Shown here piece after piece: positions 22,310 through 34,437 of a stretch of DNA of 64,000 nucleotides. The notes beneath the pieces were generated by a model. The model was not told the DNA's origin. It saw only the letters and a program-made list of their open reading frames with translations, and ran no database searches. Within the stretch, counting starts at the first letter, position 1. Every line of letters begins with the position of its first letter. Source of the DNA: Apium graveolens (taxonomy: Eukaryota; Streptophyta; Magnoliopsida; Apiales; Apiaceae); assembly GCF_009905375.1 (NCBI RefSeq), contig NC_133657.1:42341853-42405852 (forward strand), given 5' to 3'. Both the position numbers and the translations under genes were made by a program.

Positions 22310-24021
22310 TAAAGGGTTTTTAGCACATAAACGCAGCGAAAACATAAATTTAAATCTTAAAAAAAAAATGAAACCCTCCGCAGGATCCATGCGAAAAATA
22401 ATATTTAATTCGTAGTTCAGTATGTTTACCTTCAGAAGCTTTACATTAATGGAAAGATGGAGGTCTTTAATGGCGATCCAAAAATGATGAACAGAGATCC
22501 TTAGCAGCTGCTCCTCAAGTGTGAAGCACTCCACCGGTATCCATCAAGAAAACGATGTAATGAAGGAGGAGGAGGAGATGGAGAGAATTAGGGTTTTATA
22601 AATCATTTTGGTTGAGGCAAAAATAGGGTCTATAATAGTATATTTATAGACAAAATTTTCAGCTGAAAATTTTCCCATAAAATATTATTATTATTAACCC
22701 TTTATTATTCTCACTAATAATTAAAACACCTTTTAATTATTAATCCTTTTTCTAAACACTTTAGAAATAATTCTCTCACTTGATTTAATTTCCAAAAATT
22801 AAATTTTTAATTAATAATATTAAGAACTTTTTCTTAATTAATTTATAATCAATTAAATCTCATTTAATCAATTATTAAATTTTCCAATTAATTATTTATT
22901 TCATAAATAAATAATTATCAGCCATTATTAATTAATTTCTCCACCATTAAATCATTCTCTTTTATGGTGTGACCCTGTAGGTTCAATATTAAGCCGGTAG
23001 TAGAAATAAATAATAATAAAACTATTTTATCATTATTTATATAAATTCTCTAATTCGTTAAATATGATTAATTAATTAATCATATTTATTCTACATCGTG
23101 AGGGATACTTCTCAGCATATCGCGACTATCCGGATAATATGAATTCACTGCTTAGAATACCAAGAACCAATTCAGTGAGTAGTTACCGTACAATTAATTC
23201 CTTCTACCCTGCAATGTCACGATTAAATACAAGGCATGAAACTTGTGTCAAGCCTATCTTATTTAATCACTCGCTTTCCCATTCACTATGCTTAGTTCTA
23301 TTTAATGTAAATTAGAAACTCCTTTCTAAGTTCATTCACTCTGGCCAGAGATTCCTAAACTAACATAAGTGGATCAGCATTGAACATTCTCTTCCTACAC
23401 TCGAAGGGGTAGATCCTTTATTGATCATACACTATCTTCTTGTACAAATTCCTATACCCAGTAGAGCCCTTATAATTGTCCCTTGAGACTAAGAACTAAA
23501 CCAAAGCATAGTTCAGTGTACACAAGATGACTATGATAACCTCAAGTCTAAGGATACTTGTACAACTATCACTATGTCAATAACTGCTGACACGTGAGTG
23601 AACTCCATCAGTTGTTCAGCTGTGTGAGTCATGTTCAGTGAACTTATTCTATAATAAGCACCTACATACTAGCTATAGTGTCACCACACAAATGTCTATG
23701 AGAACAGACTTCCTTTATAATGAAGCAAGCATAGTATGTACCGATCTTTGTGGATTATTAATTACCAGTTAGTAATCCTACGACCAGGAACTATTTAAGT
23801 TTAGAGTTATCATCTTTTAGGTCTCATTATTATGATCTCATCACAATCCATAAAAAGCTTTACTCTAAACTGTGGTATATCTTATTTAAACATTTAAATA
23901 GATAGAGCCCGCAATAAAAACAAAACAAGTCTTTTATTAATATCAATGAAATCAAAACAGATTACATAAAAGTTATTCCTTAATCCTAATACATGATTGG
24001 ACTTAGGATATATCTCTTTCA
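22310..24021 (-). mobile_element. 3' LTR of nested copia element
   Basis: In its own sense it starts TGAAAGAGATATATCC and ends CCCTTTA, the last two bases apparently changed from CA to TA. It aligns with the right LTR over 22436-24021, with about 50 differences by eye (about 3 %). TATAAATA is present at 22648-22641. Confidence 0.82.
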
Positions 24022-24034
24022 ATCTCCCACTTGT
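24022..24034 (-). other. polypurine tract of nested copia element
   Basis: Minus strand ACAAGTGGGAGAT directly before the LTR start TGAAAG. Confidence 0.75.
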
Positions 24035-24059
24035 ACTAAAGCCAATCACTCTGGTATCT

Positions 24060-25404
24060 AATACCCATCTTGTCTTTATGACGATCAAAGTGACTCTGAG
24101 AAAGTGGCTTTGTGAGTGGGTCTGCTACGTTGTTATGTGTGTCAACTCTCTCGACGTTGACATCTCCTCTATTTTCAACTCAGATTCACCACCAAAAACA
24201 AGAAAAATGTCCTGAGTCCTTCGCAAGTACTTAAGGATGTTTTTCACTGCTTTCCAGTGGTCTTCACCTGGATTGGACTGATATCTGCTCGTCATACTAA
24301 TTGAATAAGCAACATCAGGCCTTGTACACAACATCGCGTACATGATAGATCCTATTGCTGAAGCATAAGGAATCTTACTCATACGCTCTCTTTCCTCAGG
24401 TGTCTTAGGAGACATTTTTTTGGAAAGGGACACTCCATGGCTCATCAGTATGAGACCTCTTTTGGAGTTTTCCATGCTAAACCTTTTAAGCACTTTCTTG
24501 ATGTATGTACCCTGGGTAAGACCTATCATTCTTCTAGATCTATCTCTATAGATCTTCATACCGAAAATGTAGGATGCTTCTCCCAAGTCCTTAATGGTGA
24601 AGTTCTTTGATAGCCATACTTTGACTGATTGTAGCATCGGTATATCATTTACTATAAGATGTATGTCATCCATATACATACAAGAAATGTTACCGCGCTC
24701 CCACTAACCTTCTTGTAGACACATGGTTCATCTATGTTTTTGATAAAACCAAACTCTTTGATTGTCTCATCAAAACGGATGTTCCATCTACGAGAAGCTT
24801 GCCTTAAACCATATATGGTTCACAGCAGCTTACACACTAGGTGTTCATTTCCCTTGGAAAGAAAACCCTCTGGCTGTGTCATATACACTTCCTCCTCAAG
24901 TTCCCCATTGAGGAAGGCAGTTTTCACATCCATTTGCCAGATCTCATAGTCGTAGTAAGCAGCAATCGCAAGCAAAATCCGAATTGATTTTAACAGGGCT
25001 ACATGCGAAAAAGTTTCATCAAAGTCAATCCCTTGCCTTTGTTTGAATCCTTTTGCCACGAGCCTGGCCTTATAGGTCTCCACATGGCCATCTGCTCCAA
25101 TCTTTCTTTTGTATACCCATTTGCACCCAATAGGCTTAACACCTTTAGGCGCCTCAACCAGAGTCCATACTTGGTTGGTATACATAGATTCCATTTTGCA
25201 TTTCATGAAACTATGCCATTTCTCTGAGTCAACACTACTCATAGCCTCATTATAGGTCACAAGGTCGTCATCTTCAATGATTGACAACTCATTATCATTC
25301 TTAATGACAAGGCCATAATACCTCTCAGGTTGGCGAGACACTCTCCCTGTCCTACAAATGGGCTGTTCCACAGAAGGTTGTTCAGTCTCAACAGGTGTTT
25401 CCAC
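24060..25404 (-). pseudogene. copia RT and RNase H, RNase H internally deleted
   Basis: RT copies element RNA to DNA. The N-terminal part reads [52 protein letters not shown]; after a stop and a frameshift the YMDD catalytic motif follows (MYMDDIHL, normally YVDD in copia elements), then [20 protein letters not shown]. At about 24170 the frame runs from LKIE straight to a segment that fits the very end of RNase H ([19 protein letters not shown] in another frame). The catalytic middle of RNase H is therefore missing. Hydrolysis of the RNA strand would fail. Confidence 0.85.
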
Positions 25405-26335
25405 TTGATCCGTAGTAGTTTGTGCTTCTTGAATTTATCAAATTCAATTTTGCTCCCACTGTTTCCTTCAAGGATAAACTCCTTTTCCAAGAAGTTAGCA
25501 TGTCTGGAGACAAACACCTGATGATCGGTGTAAAAGTAATACCCCAAAGTCTCTTTAGGATATCCCACAATATTACATTTTACGGATCGAGATTCCAGCT
25601 TATCTGGGTCAACTTTCTTGACATAAGCTAGACATCCCCAAATCTTAACGTGTTTAAGACTCGGTTTCCTTTCTTTCCATATCTCATATGGTGTTTGAGG
25701 AACAGATTTGGAAGGCACCTTATTCAGTAAATATACTGAGGTTTCCAATGCATAACCCCATAGGAATACTGGAAGATTCGCATAGCTCATCATGGACCGA
25801 ACCATGTCTAACAAAGTTCGATTTCTCCTTTTAGATACCCCATTTAACTGTGGAGTATATGGAGGACTCCACTGGGAGACTATACCATTTTTTTTGAGAT
25901 AATCTAGAAACTCTCCATTCAAGTATTCACCACCTCGATCTGATCGAAGAGTTATAATACTGTGTTTGGTTTGTTTCTCCACTTCATGTTTATATTCTTT
26001 GAACTTTTCAAAGGCTTCAGACTTGCGTTTCATCAAATACACATATCTGAATCTAGATCTATCATCTATGAAAATAATGAAGTATGAAAATCCACCCATG
26101 GCTTGCGTAGACATTGGTCCACATACATCAGTGTGTACCAATCCTAGCAAATCTGCAACCCTCTCTCCATGTCCACTAAATGGAGATTTGGTCATTTTAC
26201 CCAATAGACAAGACTCGCATGTAGGATATGATTCAAAATCAAAGGGGTCAAGTAACCCTTCCTTATGCAATGTCCGCAGTCTATTTTCACTAATATGACC
26301 TAGCCTACAGTGCCATAAATAGGTCGAATTTTCAT
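25257..26335 (-). pseudogene. copia integrase with catalytic Glu changed to Lys
   Basis: GAG-pre-integrase cysteines ([14 protein letters not shown]) lead into the core. The catalytic aspartates are at HTDVCGP (D48 of the frame starting at 26270) and RSDRGGEY (D111). The third acidic residue, expected in NGVSERRNRT, is lysine here ([11 protein letters not shown]147), so the D-D-E triad is broken. A TGA separates this frame from the protease frame upstream, and a frameshift near 25400 separates it from RT. Confidence 0.85.
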
Positions 26336-26339
26336 CATC

Positions 26340-26945
26340 TCATTTTCTTTTATTAGTTTGTTCAAGCTGAATTAAATCATGCTCTACGTCACATACATAC
26401 AGACCATTATTTAAAATGCCACGTCCAAAAAGAACATTATCTCTAAGGATAGAACATTCATTATTATTAATAATAAATGAAAAACCATCCACATCCAACA
26501 TAGGAATAGAAACAATATTCCTCACAATAGAGGGAACGTAATAACAATTATTCAAAATAATAGTCTTGCTCGTAGGCATATGTAAACTAAATGATCCTAC
26601 AGATATGGCCGCAACCCTTGTTCCATTGCCCATACATAGAATCACCTCATCTTTTTCAAGAGTCCTACTTCCCTTTAGTCCTTGCAACGAATTGCAAATA
26701 TGAGAACCACAGGTGGTATCTAATACCCAAGTAGAAATTTGACCTAGTGACATATTAACTTCGATCATGAACATGCTTGAATCAGAAGCGGTAGTCTCAC
26801 TACCCTTCTTCTTCAATTCTGTAAGGTAAACCTTGTAGTTCCTCTTCTAGTGCCCCAACTTGTTACAGTGAAAATAAACAGCTAAATTAGGACCAGTCAA
26901 CTTGTGAGCATCTAGTATGCTCCGAAGTGATAGTGCAGAAGACAT
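26340..26945 (-). pseudogene. copia gag (deleted) and protease
   Basis: The gag start MSSALSLRSILDAHKLTG (ATG at 26945) runs after only a few codons into the zinc-knuckle end (FHCNKLGH, stop, KRN), so most of gag has been deleted; the first knuckle cysteine is also lost. The protease follows in the frame at 26816-26340: WVLDTTCGSHIC, where copia proteases normally have D-T-G, so the active-site glycine is replaced by threonine. The protease would process the polyprotein; this copy should be inactive. Confidence 0.8.
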
Positions 26946-28755
26946 GACGAAAATAGTAAATCTGTAAATGATAAACACATAACAACACTTAGCAAATATT
27001 CAATTTCATTTTAAAACACTATATGAATCGGGTCTTTATTCATAAGTGTCTCCCACTAGTTTATCTAATTTTTTCAACCCCCTAAGTGAAAATTAAGCAT
27101 TCATAATGCTAGTGGGAATAGGGATCCTACATTCCATCACACAACCTCGGCTGTGGCACAAAACATCATGTGATGTTCAATAGGCAGAAAACTCTTGTCA
27201 ATTACATTTTATGTTATTCCCTAATATAAGTTTAGCCTCTTGAATAATTGAGTCACGGCTGTGTCATGACAAACTCAATATTCTAAGTCAAGTCTAACCA
27301 AACATTTCGTACAATTGAATCAGTCTCCAACGGCCCACGGCTGTAACACGTACCGAACTTTAGATTCTAATTCAATGTACACATCTCTATGTAATAGACA
27401 AGTATTTCTTATTTCGAAATCAAAGCCCTCGGCTGTAGCACGAAACGACAATGATTTAAAAATAAGAACCACTTTCTACCATGTTGGAAGGCTATGACCG
27501 ACACAAGCCCGTTGTGTCATTGGCCAGTTACTACTTGATATTATTTAATTTTAGAGGGATTATATTACGCTACAATCATAATCATATTACAAAGAGATTC
27601 TTCATTTTAAATTAAATATTTCAAATCAATAATCGATAATCCGATGATTCCCAGATCGGGTGGAGCATTGTCAAGAGGCGTCACTTGATAACCCTTTCTT
27701 ACAGATAGAAATCTGTTGTTGACAGAATCATCCTTTCTCTCAATATTGAAAATTCATATTTAATTTCGTGTTTCATAAACACAAGAATCTCATGATCGTA
27801 TTCATAATATTTATTGTTAAGGCAAGAAATGATTCCTATTCTAGATTTTCTAGAGGACACCTTATATTGATTTAAGTTCACCTAAATCTATCATCGCATG
27901 GTAAACATATGCATATATCTCATATATAAAATTAAATAAACTAGTAAATGTAAAGTGCAATAAAGTAAATATGTTTGGTTATGGCCCCATCCTATGTGAT
28001 CTTTATCAAGCTCATGATAAAGATCAAGGTCAATCTAATATGGTGATGGAAATAAATACAACTACTTATTACATAAGTCTTCTTCTTTGTTTAGACTTCT
28101 TGTATGCCTCGTCTTCTTCTTTGTATCACTTCCATTGGATAACCTTCTTGAGTCTTCAATTACATTACATGATTGAAAGTAAAACTAATCTAATGAACTT
28201 ACAAGAATAACTCGAGTTACATTCGAGATTTATGATTACAAAGATTGACGACATGCAAGTCATATTTAAAACCAAAACCAAAACCATTACACCAAGGTCG
28301 AAAGGCCATAACCATCCACCATGCTCATACAACACATAAAAGCATGTTAAAACACATAATTTGATCTTAACATATCATATTATCCATGATCTAATCATAA
28401 AAAGAAAATATGACAAAAATCAGAAAAATCATAATCAAATCAGAAAAACAAGAATCACTGTTTACGGGCAGTAAACGACGTCAAATGACTTACAGATGAG
28501 TCGTTGATAGATTTAGCTATCAGTTTGTTCAGACGTTCGTTTACCTATGGAATAGGGTATTCGTTTGCGTAAATCGGACACCAGACCCAGATTTCAGCAA
28601 ATCTGCAGCAGCCAATTCAGAATCCGTATCTAATATGATTCTCATAATTAGAACAAACATAAATCATGTATATATCAGTATATATACAGATTATATAATA
28701 GTCTTATGATTATACAACTCACATGAATATCATATATTCAAAACCATATATACAT
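26946..28755 (-). other. copia leader region with spaced CGGCTGT repeats
   Basis: Non-coding between the right LTR and gag. A motif like CTCGGCTGTGGCACGAAAC recurs at about 27147, 27254, 27337 and 27429, 80-110 bp apart. The tRNA primer site expected next to the LTR is not visible, and the LTR edge near 28756 is abrupt, so a deletion or replacement has occurred there. Confidence 0.6.
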
Positions 28756-30338
28756 AAGCTTTACGTTAATGGAAAGATGGAGGTCTTTAATGGCGATCCA
28801 AAAACGATGAACGGAGATCCTTAACAGCTCCTCCTCAAGTGTGAAGCACTCCACCGGTATCCATAAAGAAAACGATGTAATGAAGGAGGAGGAGATGGAG
28901 AGAATTAGGGTTTTGTAAATCTTTTTGGTTGAGGCAAAAATATGGTCTATAATAGTATATTTATAGGCAAAATTTTCAGCTGAAAATTTTCCCATAAAAT
29001 ATTATTATTGTTAACCCTTTATTATTCTCACTAATAATTAAAACACCTTTTAATTATTAATCCTTTTTCTAAACACTTTAGAAATAATTCTCTCACTTGA
29101 TTTAATTTCCAAAAATTAAATTCTTAATTAATAATATTAAGAACTTTTTCTTAATTAATTTATAATCAATTAAATCTTATTTAATCAATTATTAAATTTT
29201 CCAATTAATTATTTATTTCATAAATAAATAATTATCAGCCATTATCAATTAATTTCTCCACCATTAAATCATTCTCTTTTATGGTGTGACCCTGTAGGTT
29301 CAATATTAAGCCGGTAGTAGAAATAAATAATAATAAAACTATTTTATCATTATTTATATAAATTCTCTAATTCATTAAATATGATTAATTAATTAATCAT
29401 ATTTATTCTACATCGTGAGGGATACTTCTCAGCATATCGCGACTATCCGGATAATACGAATTCACTGCTTAGAATACCAAGAACCTATTCAGTGAGTAGA
29501 TACCGTACAATTAATTCCTTCTACCCTGTAATGTCACGATTAAATACAAGGCATGGAACTTGTGTCAAGCCTATCTTATTTAATCACTTGCTTTCCCATT
29601 CACTATGTTTAGTTCTATTTAATGTAAATTAGAAACTCCTTTCTAATTTCATTCACTCTGGCCAGAGATTCCTGAACTAACATAAGTGGATCAGCATTGA
29701 ACATTCTCTTCCTACACTAGAAGGGGTAGATCCTTTATTGATCATACACTATCTTCGTGTACAAATTCCTATACACAGTAGAGCCCTTATAATTGTCCCT
29801 TGAGACTAAGAACTAAACCAAAGCATAGTTCAGTATACACAAGATGACTATGATGACCTCAAGTCTAAGGATACTTGTACAACTATCACTATGTGAACAA
29901 CTACTGACACGTGAGTGAACTCCATCAGTTGTTCAGCTGTGTGAGTCATGTTTAGTGAACTTATTCAATAATAAGCACCTACATACTAGCTATAGTGTCA
30001 CCACACAAATGTCTATGAGAACAGACATCCTTCATAATGAAGCAAGCATAGTATGTACCGATCTTTGCGGATTATTAATTACCAGTTAGTAATCCTATGA
30101 CCAGGAACTATTTAAGTTTAGAGTTATCATCTTTTAGGTCTCATTATTATGATCTCGTCACAATCCATAAAAAGCTTTACTCTAAACTGTGGTATATCTT
30201 ATTTAAACATTTAAATAGATAGAGCCCGCAATAAAAACAAAACAAGTCTTTTATTAATATCAATGAAATCAAAACAAATTACCTAAAAGTTATTCCTAAA
30301 TCCTCATACATGATTGGACTTAGGACATATCTCTTTCA
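28756..30338 (-). mobile_element. 5' LTR of nested copia element (inner end lost)
   Basis: Aligns with 22436-24021. The counterpart of the last ~125 bp of the left LTR is absent; unrelated AT-rich sequence starts at 28755. TATAAATA at 28965-28958. Outer end TGAAAGAGATATG (minus) is next to the CACGC duplication. Confidence 0.8.
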
Positions 30339-30343
30339 CACGC
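30339..30343. other. target-site duplication CACGC, right copy
   Basis: Pairs with 22305-22309. Confidence 0.8.
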
Positions 30344-30933
30344 TCCATCGTAACCTCATGCACATGCGAAGATGGCATGATATTAGCACATATAAATGCC
30401 TTCCATGCACGGGCAAACCTGTTCATGCCGGACGCCGGAAACGTAGAATACTCAGCGACTGTGCCCCTCTTCATCTTCCAATGAGTGTCGGGTTGGCACA
30501 GAGTAGCAACAATTAGATCCAGATCAAAGTCCTCTGGAGTCTTGTCATTCTAAGTATCTTGTCCCACCTTCCTTGCAGGCTCCTCAATCACGGTCCTGAT
30601 GGCCTCTTCACTGTACTCCACCGTATGCCCTCACACCACAGTAAAGCGATTCTTCTCAGCCTTGGCATTCGCTTAGAACTCACGAACCACACTCATAGGC
30701 ACAACGGATGGTGCTTCACAAAACGGAACCCAGCCCATCTCCAAGATCATCTCCAAAAGATTACCATCCGTCCCAGATGGCAAGCACCCTCTCTCCTTAG
30801 CAATAGGCTTCGCGAGAAGCCTTGTGTACTCCTCCTCAGCCTCGGGAGTAGAAAACCTGGGCCTTACACCACTCGCAGTAGAAGAGTCGGTGGTGCTGCT
30901 ATCAACTTGAGTTTTTTGAATCTTGGGAGCCAT
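30344..30933 (-). pseudogene. Athila-like ORF2, N-terminal part (left body)
   Basis: Starts MAPKIQKTQVDSSTTDSS at 30933 and continues to the copia insertion. Stops occur at 30673-30675 (VVREF, stop), in the GHTVEY segment and in the QDT segment. Conserved parts are LLEMILEMGWVPF and FICANIMPSSHVHEV, shared with the right-body copy at 42943. The first ATG lies about 590 bp downstream of the pol stop, so in an intact element the gene would need its own translation route, for example a spliced RNA. Confidence 0.78.
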
Positions 30934-31523
30934 TGATCCTTGGTTAGAGAGAATAAAATCTTAAGTGTTTAGAGAGAATTGTGTTTGAGAAGTTGTGACG
31001 TGGTGAAGAAATTGTAAGTAAGTGTATGTATTTATAGGTGGAGAGGTGTGAATTCTATAAGAAATAGAAGTGGGAATTGATTGTGGGGATCATGGGAATA
31101 ATGGAATTGATTAGGAGAGGGAATTATGGGATGTGGGGGAGTGAAACTCAGCTAGGAATTGATATTGGGACCAAATTCTCGTTTTCCCCCAAATCTGCCT
31201 TATTTATTTTTTTCCAGGTCGGGACACGGCGCGGGCGCGCGCTGGGATGACGCGGGCGCGTGATACTTTTGCCAGATCCGCACGGCCGCACACTGGAATA
31301 GCGCGGGCGCGCTGGGTCTCTATAAAAACGGCGCGACCGCGCGCTAGGACAGTGCGGGCGCGCCAGGCTTTTATAGTCAGACCTGTTTTTTTCCTTTTTC
31401 TTGATTTTTTTTGTGATTTTCTTCTTTCTTCTTGCTTTCTTTACTTACTAATATATAACAAACTTGGGTTGCCTCCCAAGAAGCGCTTCTTTTACGTCGT
31501 TAGCTCGACGTAGAATCTCGAGA
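30934..31523 (-). other. pol-ORF2 spacer of left body with CpG-rich modules
   Basis: Holds GCGCGGGCGCGC modules at 31225-31365 (the same motif as in the LTRs) and, next to the pol stop, the conserved GGGAGGCAACCCAAG block with a palindrome. No ORF. Plus-strand frames across the modules are low-complexity by-products. Confidence 0.65.
31478..31491. repeat. perfect palindrome AAGAAGCGCTTCTT after pol
   Basis: A 14 bp palindrome next to GGGAGGCAACCC (minus), followed by the inverted repeat ACGTCG-TTAGCT-CGACGT at 31495-31512. The same block is at 43533-43546 in the right body. Confidence 0.7.
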
Positions 31524-32357
31524 TCAAATGGACAATAAAACGGCACTAACCACCTTGCAGTTTTCCATGTCACCATAATAATGCTTTAACCTTTGACAAT
31601 TCACCTTAAATGCTTGGCCCGGATCATTCTCAAAACTTTCCACCGCTCCATGTGGAAACACAGTTTTGATTATGAAGGGCCCTGACCATTTTGACTTCAA
31701 TTTTCCAGGAAAAAGACGGAGACGAGAGTTGAATAAAAGAACTTGTTGCCCTGGAACAAATTTCTTGATCACTAGACCCCGATCGTGCCACCTCTTGACT
31801 TTCTCCTTATACATCTTGTTGTTCTCATAAGCTTGAAGCCGACACTCGTCAAGTTCATTTAACTGAAGCATTCTCTTCTTTCCAGCTACATCCAAGTCCA
31901 GATTCAATTTCTTCAAAGCCCAATATGCTTTATGCTCGAGCTCCAAAGGCAAATGACACCCCTTACCATATACCAGCTGATACACTGACATTCCCAATGG
32001 AGTCTTGTATGTTGTTCTATACGCCCAAACAGCTTCATCAAGTTTTAAAGACCAATCATTCCTTGATAGACATACCACTTTCTCCAAAATGCGCTTGATC
32101 TCCCTGTTCGATACCTTAGCTTGACTATTCGTCTGAGGATGATAAGCAGTAGCAATGCGATGATTCACATTATACCTTTTCATCATAGCAGTGAACTTGT
32201 GATTGCAAAAATGCGACCCCTCATCACTAATTACGACTCTTGGAGTTCCCAACCTTGTGAATATTTGCTTGTGAAGAAAATTAAGCACCACTTGCGCATC
32301 GTTTGTTGGAAACGCCTTAACTTCAACCCACTTTGACACATAATCAACTACCAACAA
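31524..32357 (-). pseudogene. Athila-like integrase, core and C-terminus (left body)
   Basis: Reads VDYVSKWVEVKAFPTNDAQV, the second catalytic Asp (ISDEGSHF), the Glu region ([17 protein letters not shown], where family members have AEVSNRE, so the catalytic Glu appears as Lys) and the GPY-type C-terminus (KSKWSGPFIIKTVFPHGAVE, CQRLKHYYGD). The 5' half of the gene is on the other side of the solo LTR. The 277-codon frame has no stop, which makes this one of the better preserved stretches. Confidence 0.85.
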
Positions 32358-32362
32358 AATAT
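32358..32362. other. target-site duplication AATAT, left copy
   Basis: Identical to 34433-34437, immediately outside the solo LTR ends. Confidence 0.9.
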
Positions 32363-34432
32363 TGTAATATTCGGGATATATCGTGTAATTATTTTTGCTA
32401 ATAAATAATTAATATATGTGTTCAGTATCTATTCTGTGAATTAATTGTTAAGTGTTAAATGTGTTTGGATGTTTAAAAATATTATTAATTGAGTGTTTTA
32501 ATTTTTATATGTCCAAAATAAAATATAGATAATTGTCATATATTCCTAATTATTTTTATGTAGATTTATAGATCTATAAGGATTATATGAAATTTATAAA
32601 ATCTTTTTCCGAGTATTTAAAATCTATTTTATAAAAACGGGAACCAACCGACGTCATCCGTTGTTACGTTTTTGGAACCCGAAACTCTTCCGAGAACTCC
32701 TTCCTAACCTAATTGTAATATTCCGAGCATATTCCATGTTTCAACTTTTTCGATTCGGCGTACGGTTTGTCCTGCGCGGGTCTCAGCGCAACATTTTCGA
32801 TACAATATTCATTTCGATAAATCAATAAAACTCGTATTTTCGATAAACGGGAGCTTTTTATTAAACTATCCCAATTATCACCTCGTAGTACGTGTAACCA
32901 GGCGCTGAGACCAATACCACAGTACAAATTGTACTGATTTGGATAACTGTCCCGAAAACCGATACTGGTTGGATCAGTTTTTATAAATAAACGTACCGTT
33001 TTATATCCGGAATGATGCAACGGGATACTAATTTTCCGTAATTATAAATAGCCTTTACCGTATTTTATTTTGTATCAGAATCATTTGCAGACAGTTAATT
33101 ATATAATTTTTCAGAGAAAAACCTTATATTCATATAATCTTCCAAGAATCAAACAGCAAAACGAAGGTGTTATTGATCTCTGTTTTCAAAGCTCGAGTAC
33201 TCAATCCAAAGGTCTTGAGGTGTTCTATCAGATCCTGTGTTCCAAATCACTGCAGAAATCAAGAAGAGGCAAGGCATAGGAAAGGGAAACAGATAGTCCA
33301 GAAGTAAGACATTGGTGATTGAGAGCAAGTGCAGTGTAATAAGCTAGTACCAGGCAAGTGTTCTGAACTTTCTCGAGATATTGTATTGATTGATATTGTT
33401 GTTTTACATTGCAAGTGCTTTGAAGCACTGAACCCTAAACCTTAATTCCAGTTATTGATCTTGAGCCGTATACCTGATTCTTTCTAGACCATTGATTATT
33501 GTATACCCAAAGACGAACCTCAAATATACAGTACTACTCCACAAATACATACAAACTAAATATTAAACACTGAACCAAATTGCTTACACATTCAAACCAT
33601 TGTATCTTATGCTTTGAAAGACCAAATTCTTGGAACCCTGAAATGTTAATTCCTTTGTTATCCAATTCTTTCATTACCTAACAGCCAAGCTTTGGAAACG
33701 CCATATTGATCCTTATACAGATTGAAACCATTTTCATTATTGAACGTCCAATGTTTTTAATGATCCTGTTCATGGTTTATTACTGCTTATTCTGTTATTA
33801 TGGTAGAATTGGATTGCTTTATAAAATTGTGGACCAGATTCGTGGTCAGACCATATAATGGTCAAGTTAGGCAAATGTGTGCCTTGGATCCAGTTAGTGC
33901 GTGACTGATCAGCAGCCTAACCTGGGTTTTTAAAATAAAAATATAATATCCAATTCTAAATTATAATCCATTGTTCACTTGATATCATAACCATATTTAC
34001 CTGATGATCATTATTCTCAGTTTTGTCATTGTGACTTGCTGAGCTAGTTAGCTCATTTGTGCGATGTTTATGTTCTTTCCAGTTAAAAAGGAACCGGTTG
34101 GTACCGAGGATCCCCAATCCAGCGCGAGAGATAGGGGTTCAGGTTGATCGAGCTAAGCTAGTAGGCTTCTTTTGGGATAATTTGAGTTTGTAAAAGTTTG
34201 TAATAATGTTTAATACTCAGTTCTGAGTTTGGAATAATTGGGATTTGAACGTTTGTAATATAAGTAGATGTGTTTGGCATGTGTGCATACTTTAACCTGT
34301 TGCGGTCCGTGGTAGTTGATAAGTAGGGTCACTGCATATTATTATTATCTTTATCATTGTTATAAGCAGGTTATTCATAAGGTGTGTGTGTGTGGACCCC
34401 AAACTTCTAACCCGGGTTTGGAGGGCGCCACA
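32363..34432 (+). mobile_element. solo LTR (2070 bp) inside Athila-like integrase
   Basis: TGTAATATTCGGG...GGCGCCACA with perfect AATAT duplications and no internal region. Removing it with one duplication rejoins the integrase reading (GPFVSSYNNQY to LLVVDYVSKW). It is the product of recombination between the two LTRs of a complete element. Related to 16071-19500, but lacking about 1.34 kb found there. Confidence 0.92.
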
Positions 34433-34437
34433 AATAT
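34433..34437. other. target-site duplication AATAT, right copy
   Basis: Pairs with 32358-32362. Confidence 0.9.

Larger units (their letters stand above)
22310..30338 (-). mobile_element. Ty1/copia element nested in Athila-like ORF2
   Basis: A complete insertion with flanking CACGC duplications. Left LTR 22310-24021, polypurine tract at 24022-24034, coding remnants in the order RNase H, RT, integrase, protease, gag from left to right (minus strand), a leader, and the right LTR to 30338. The wording ([29 protein letters not shown]) places it near TNT1-like copia elements; the exact lineage is not assigned. Internal deletions in gag and RNase H and lost catalytic residues show it cannot move by itself. 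Confidence 0.85.
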
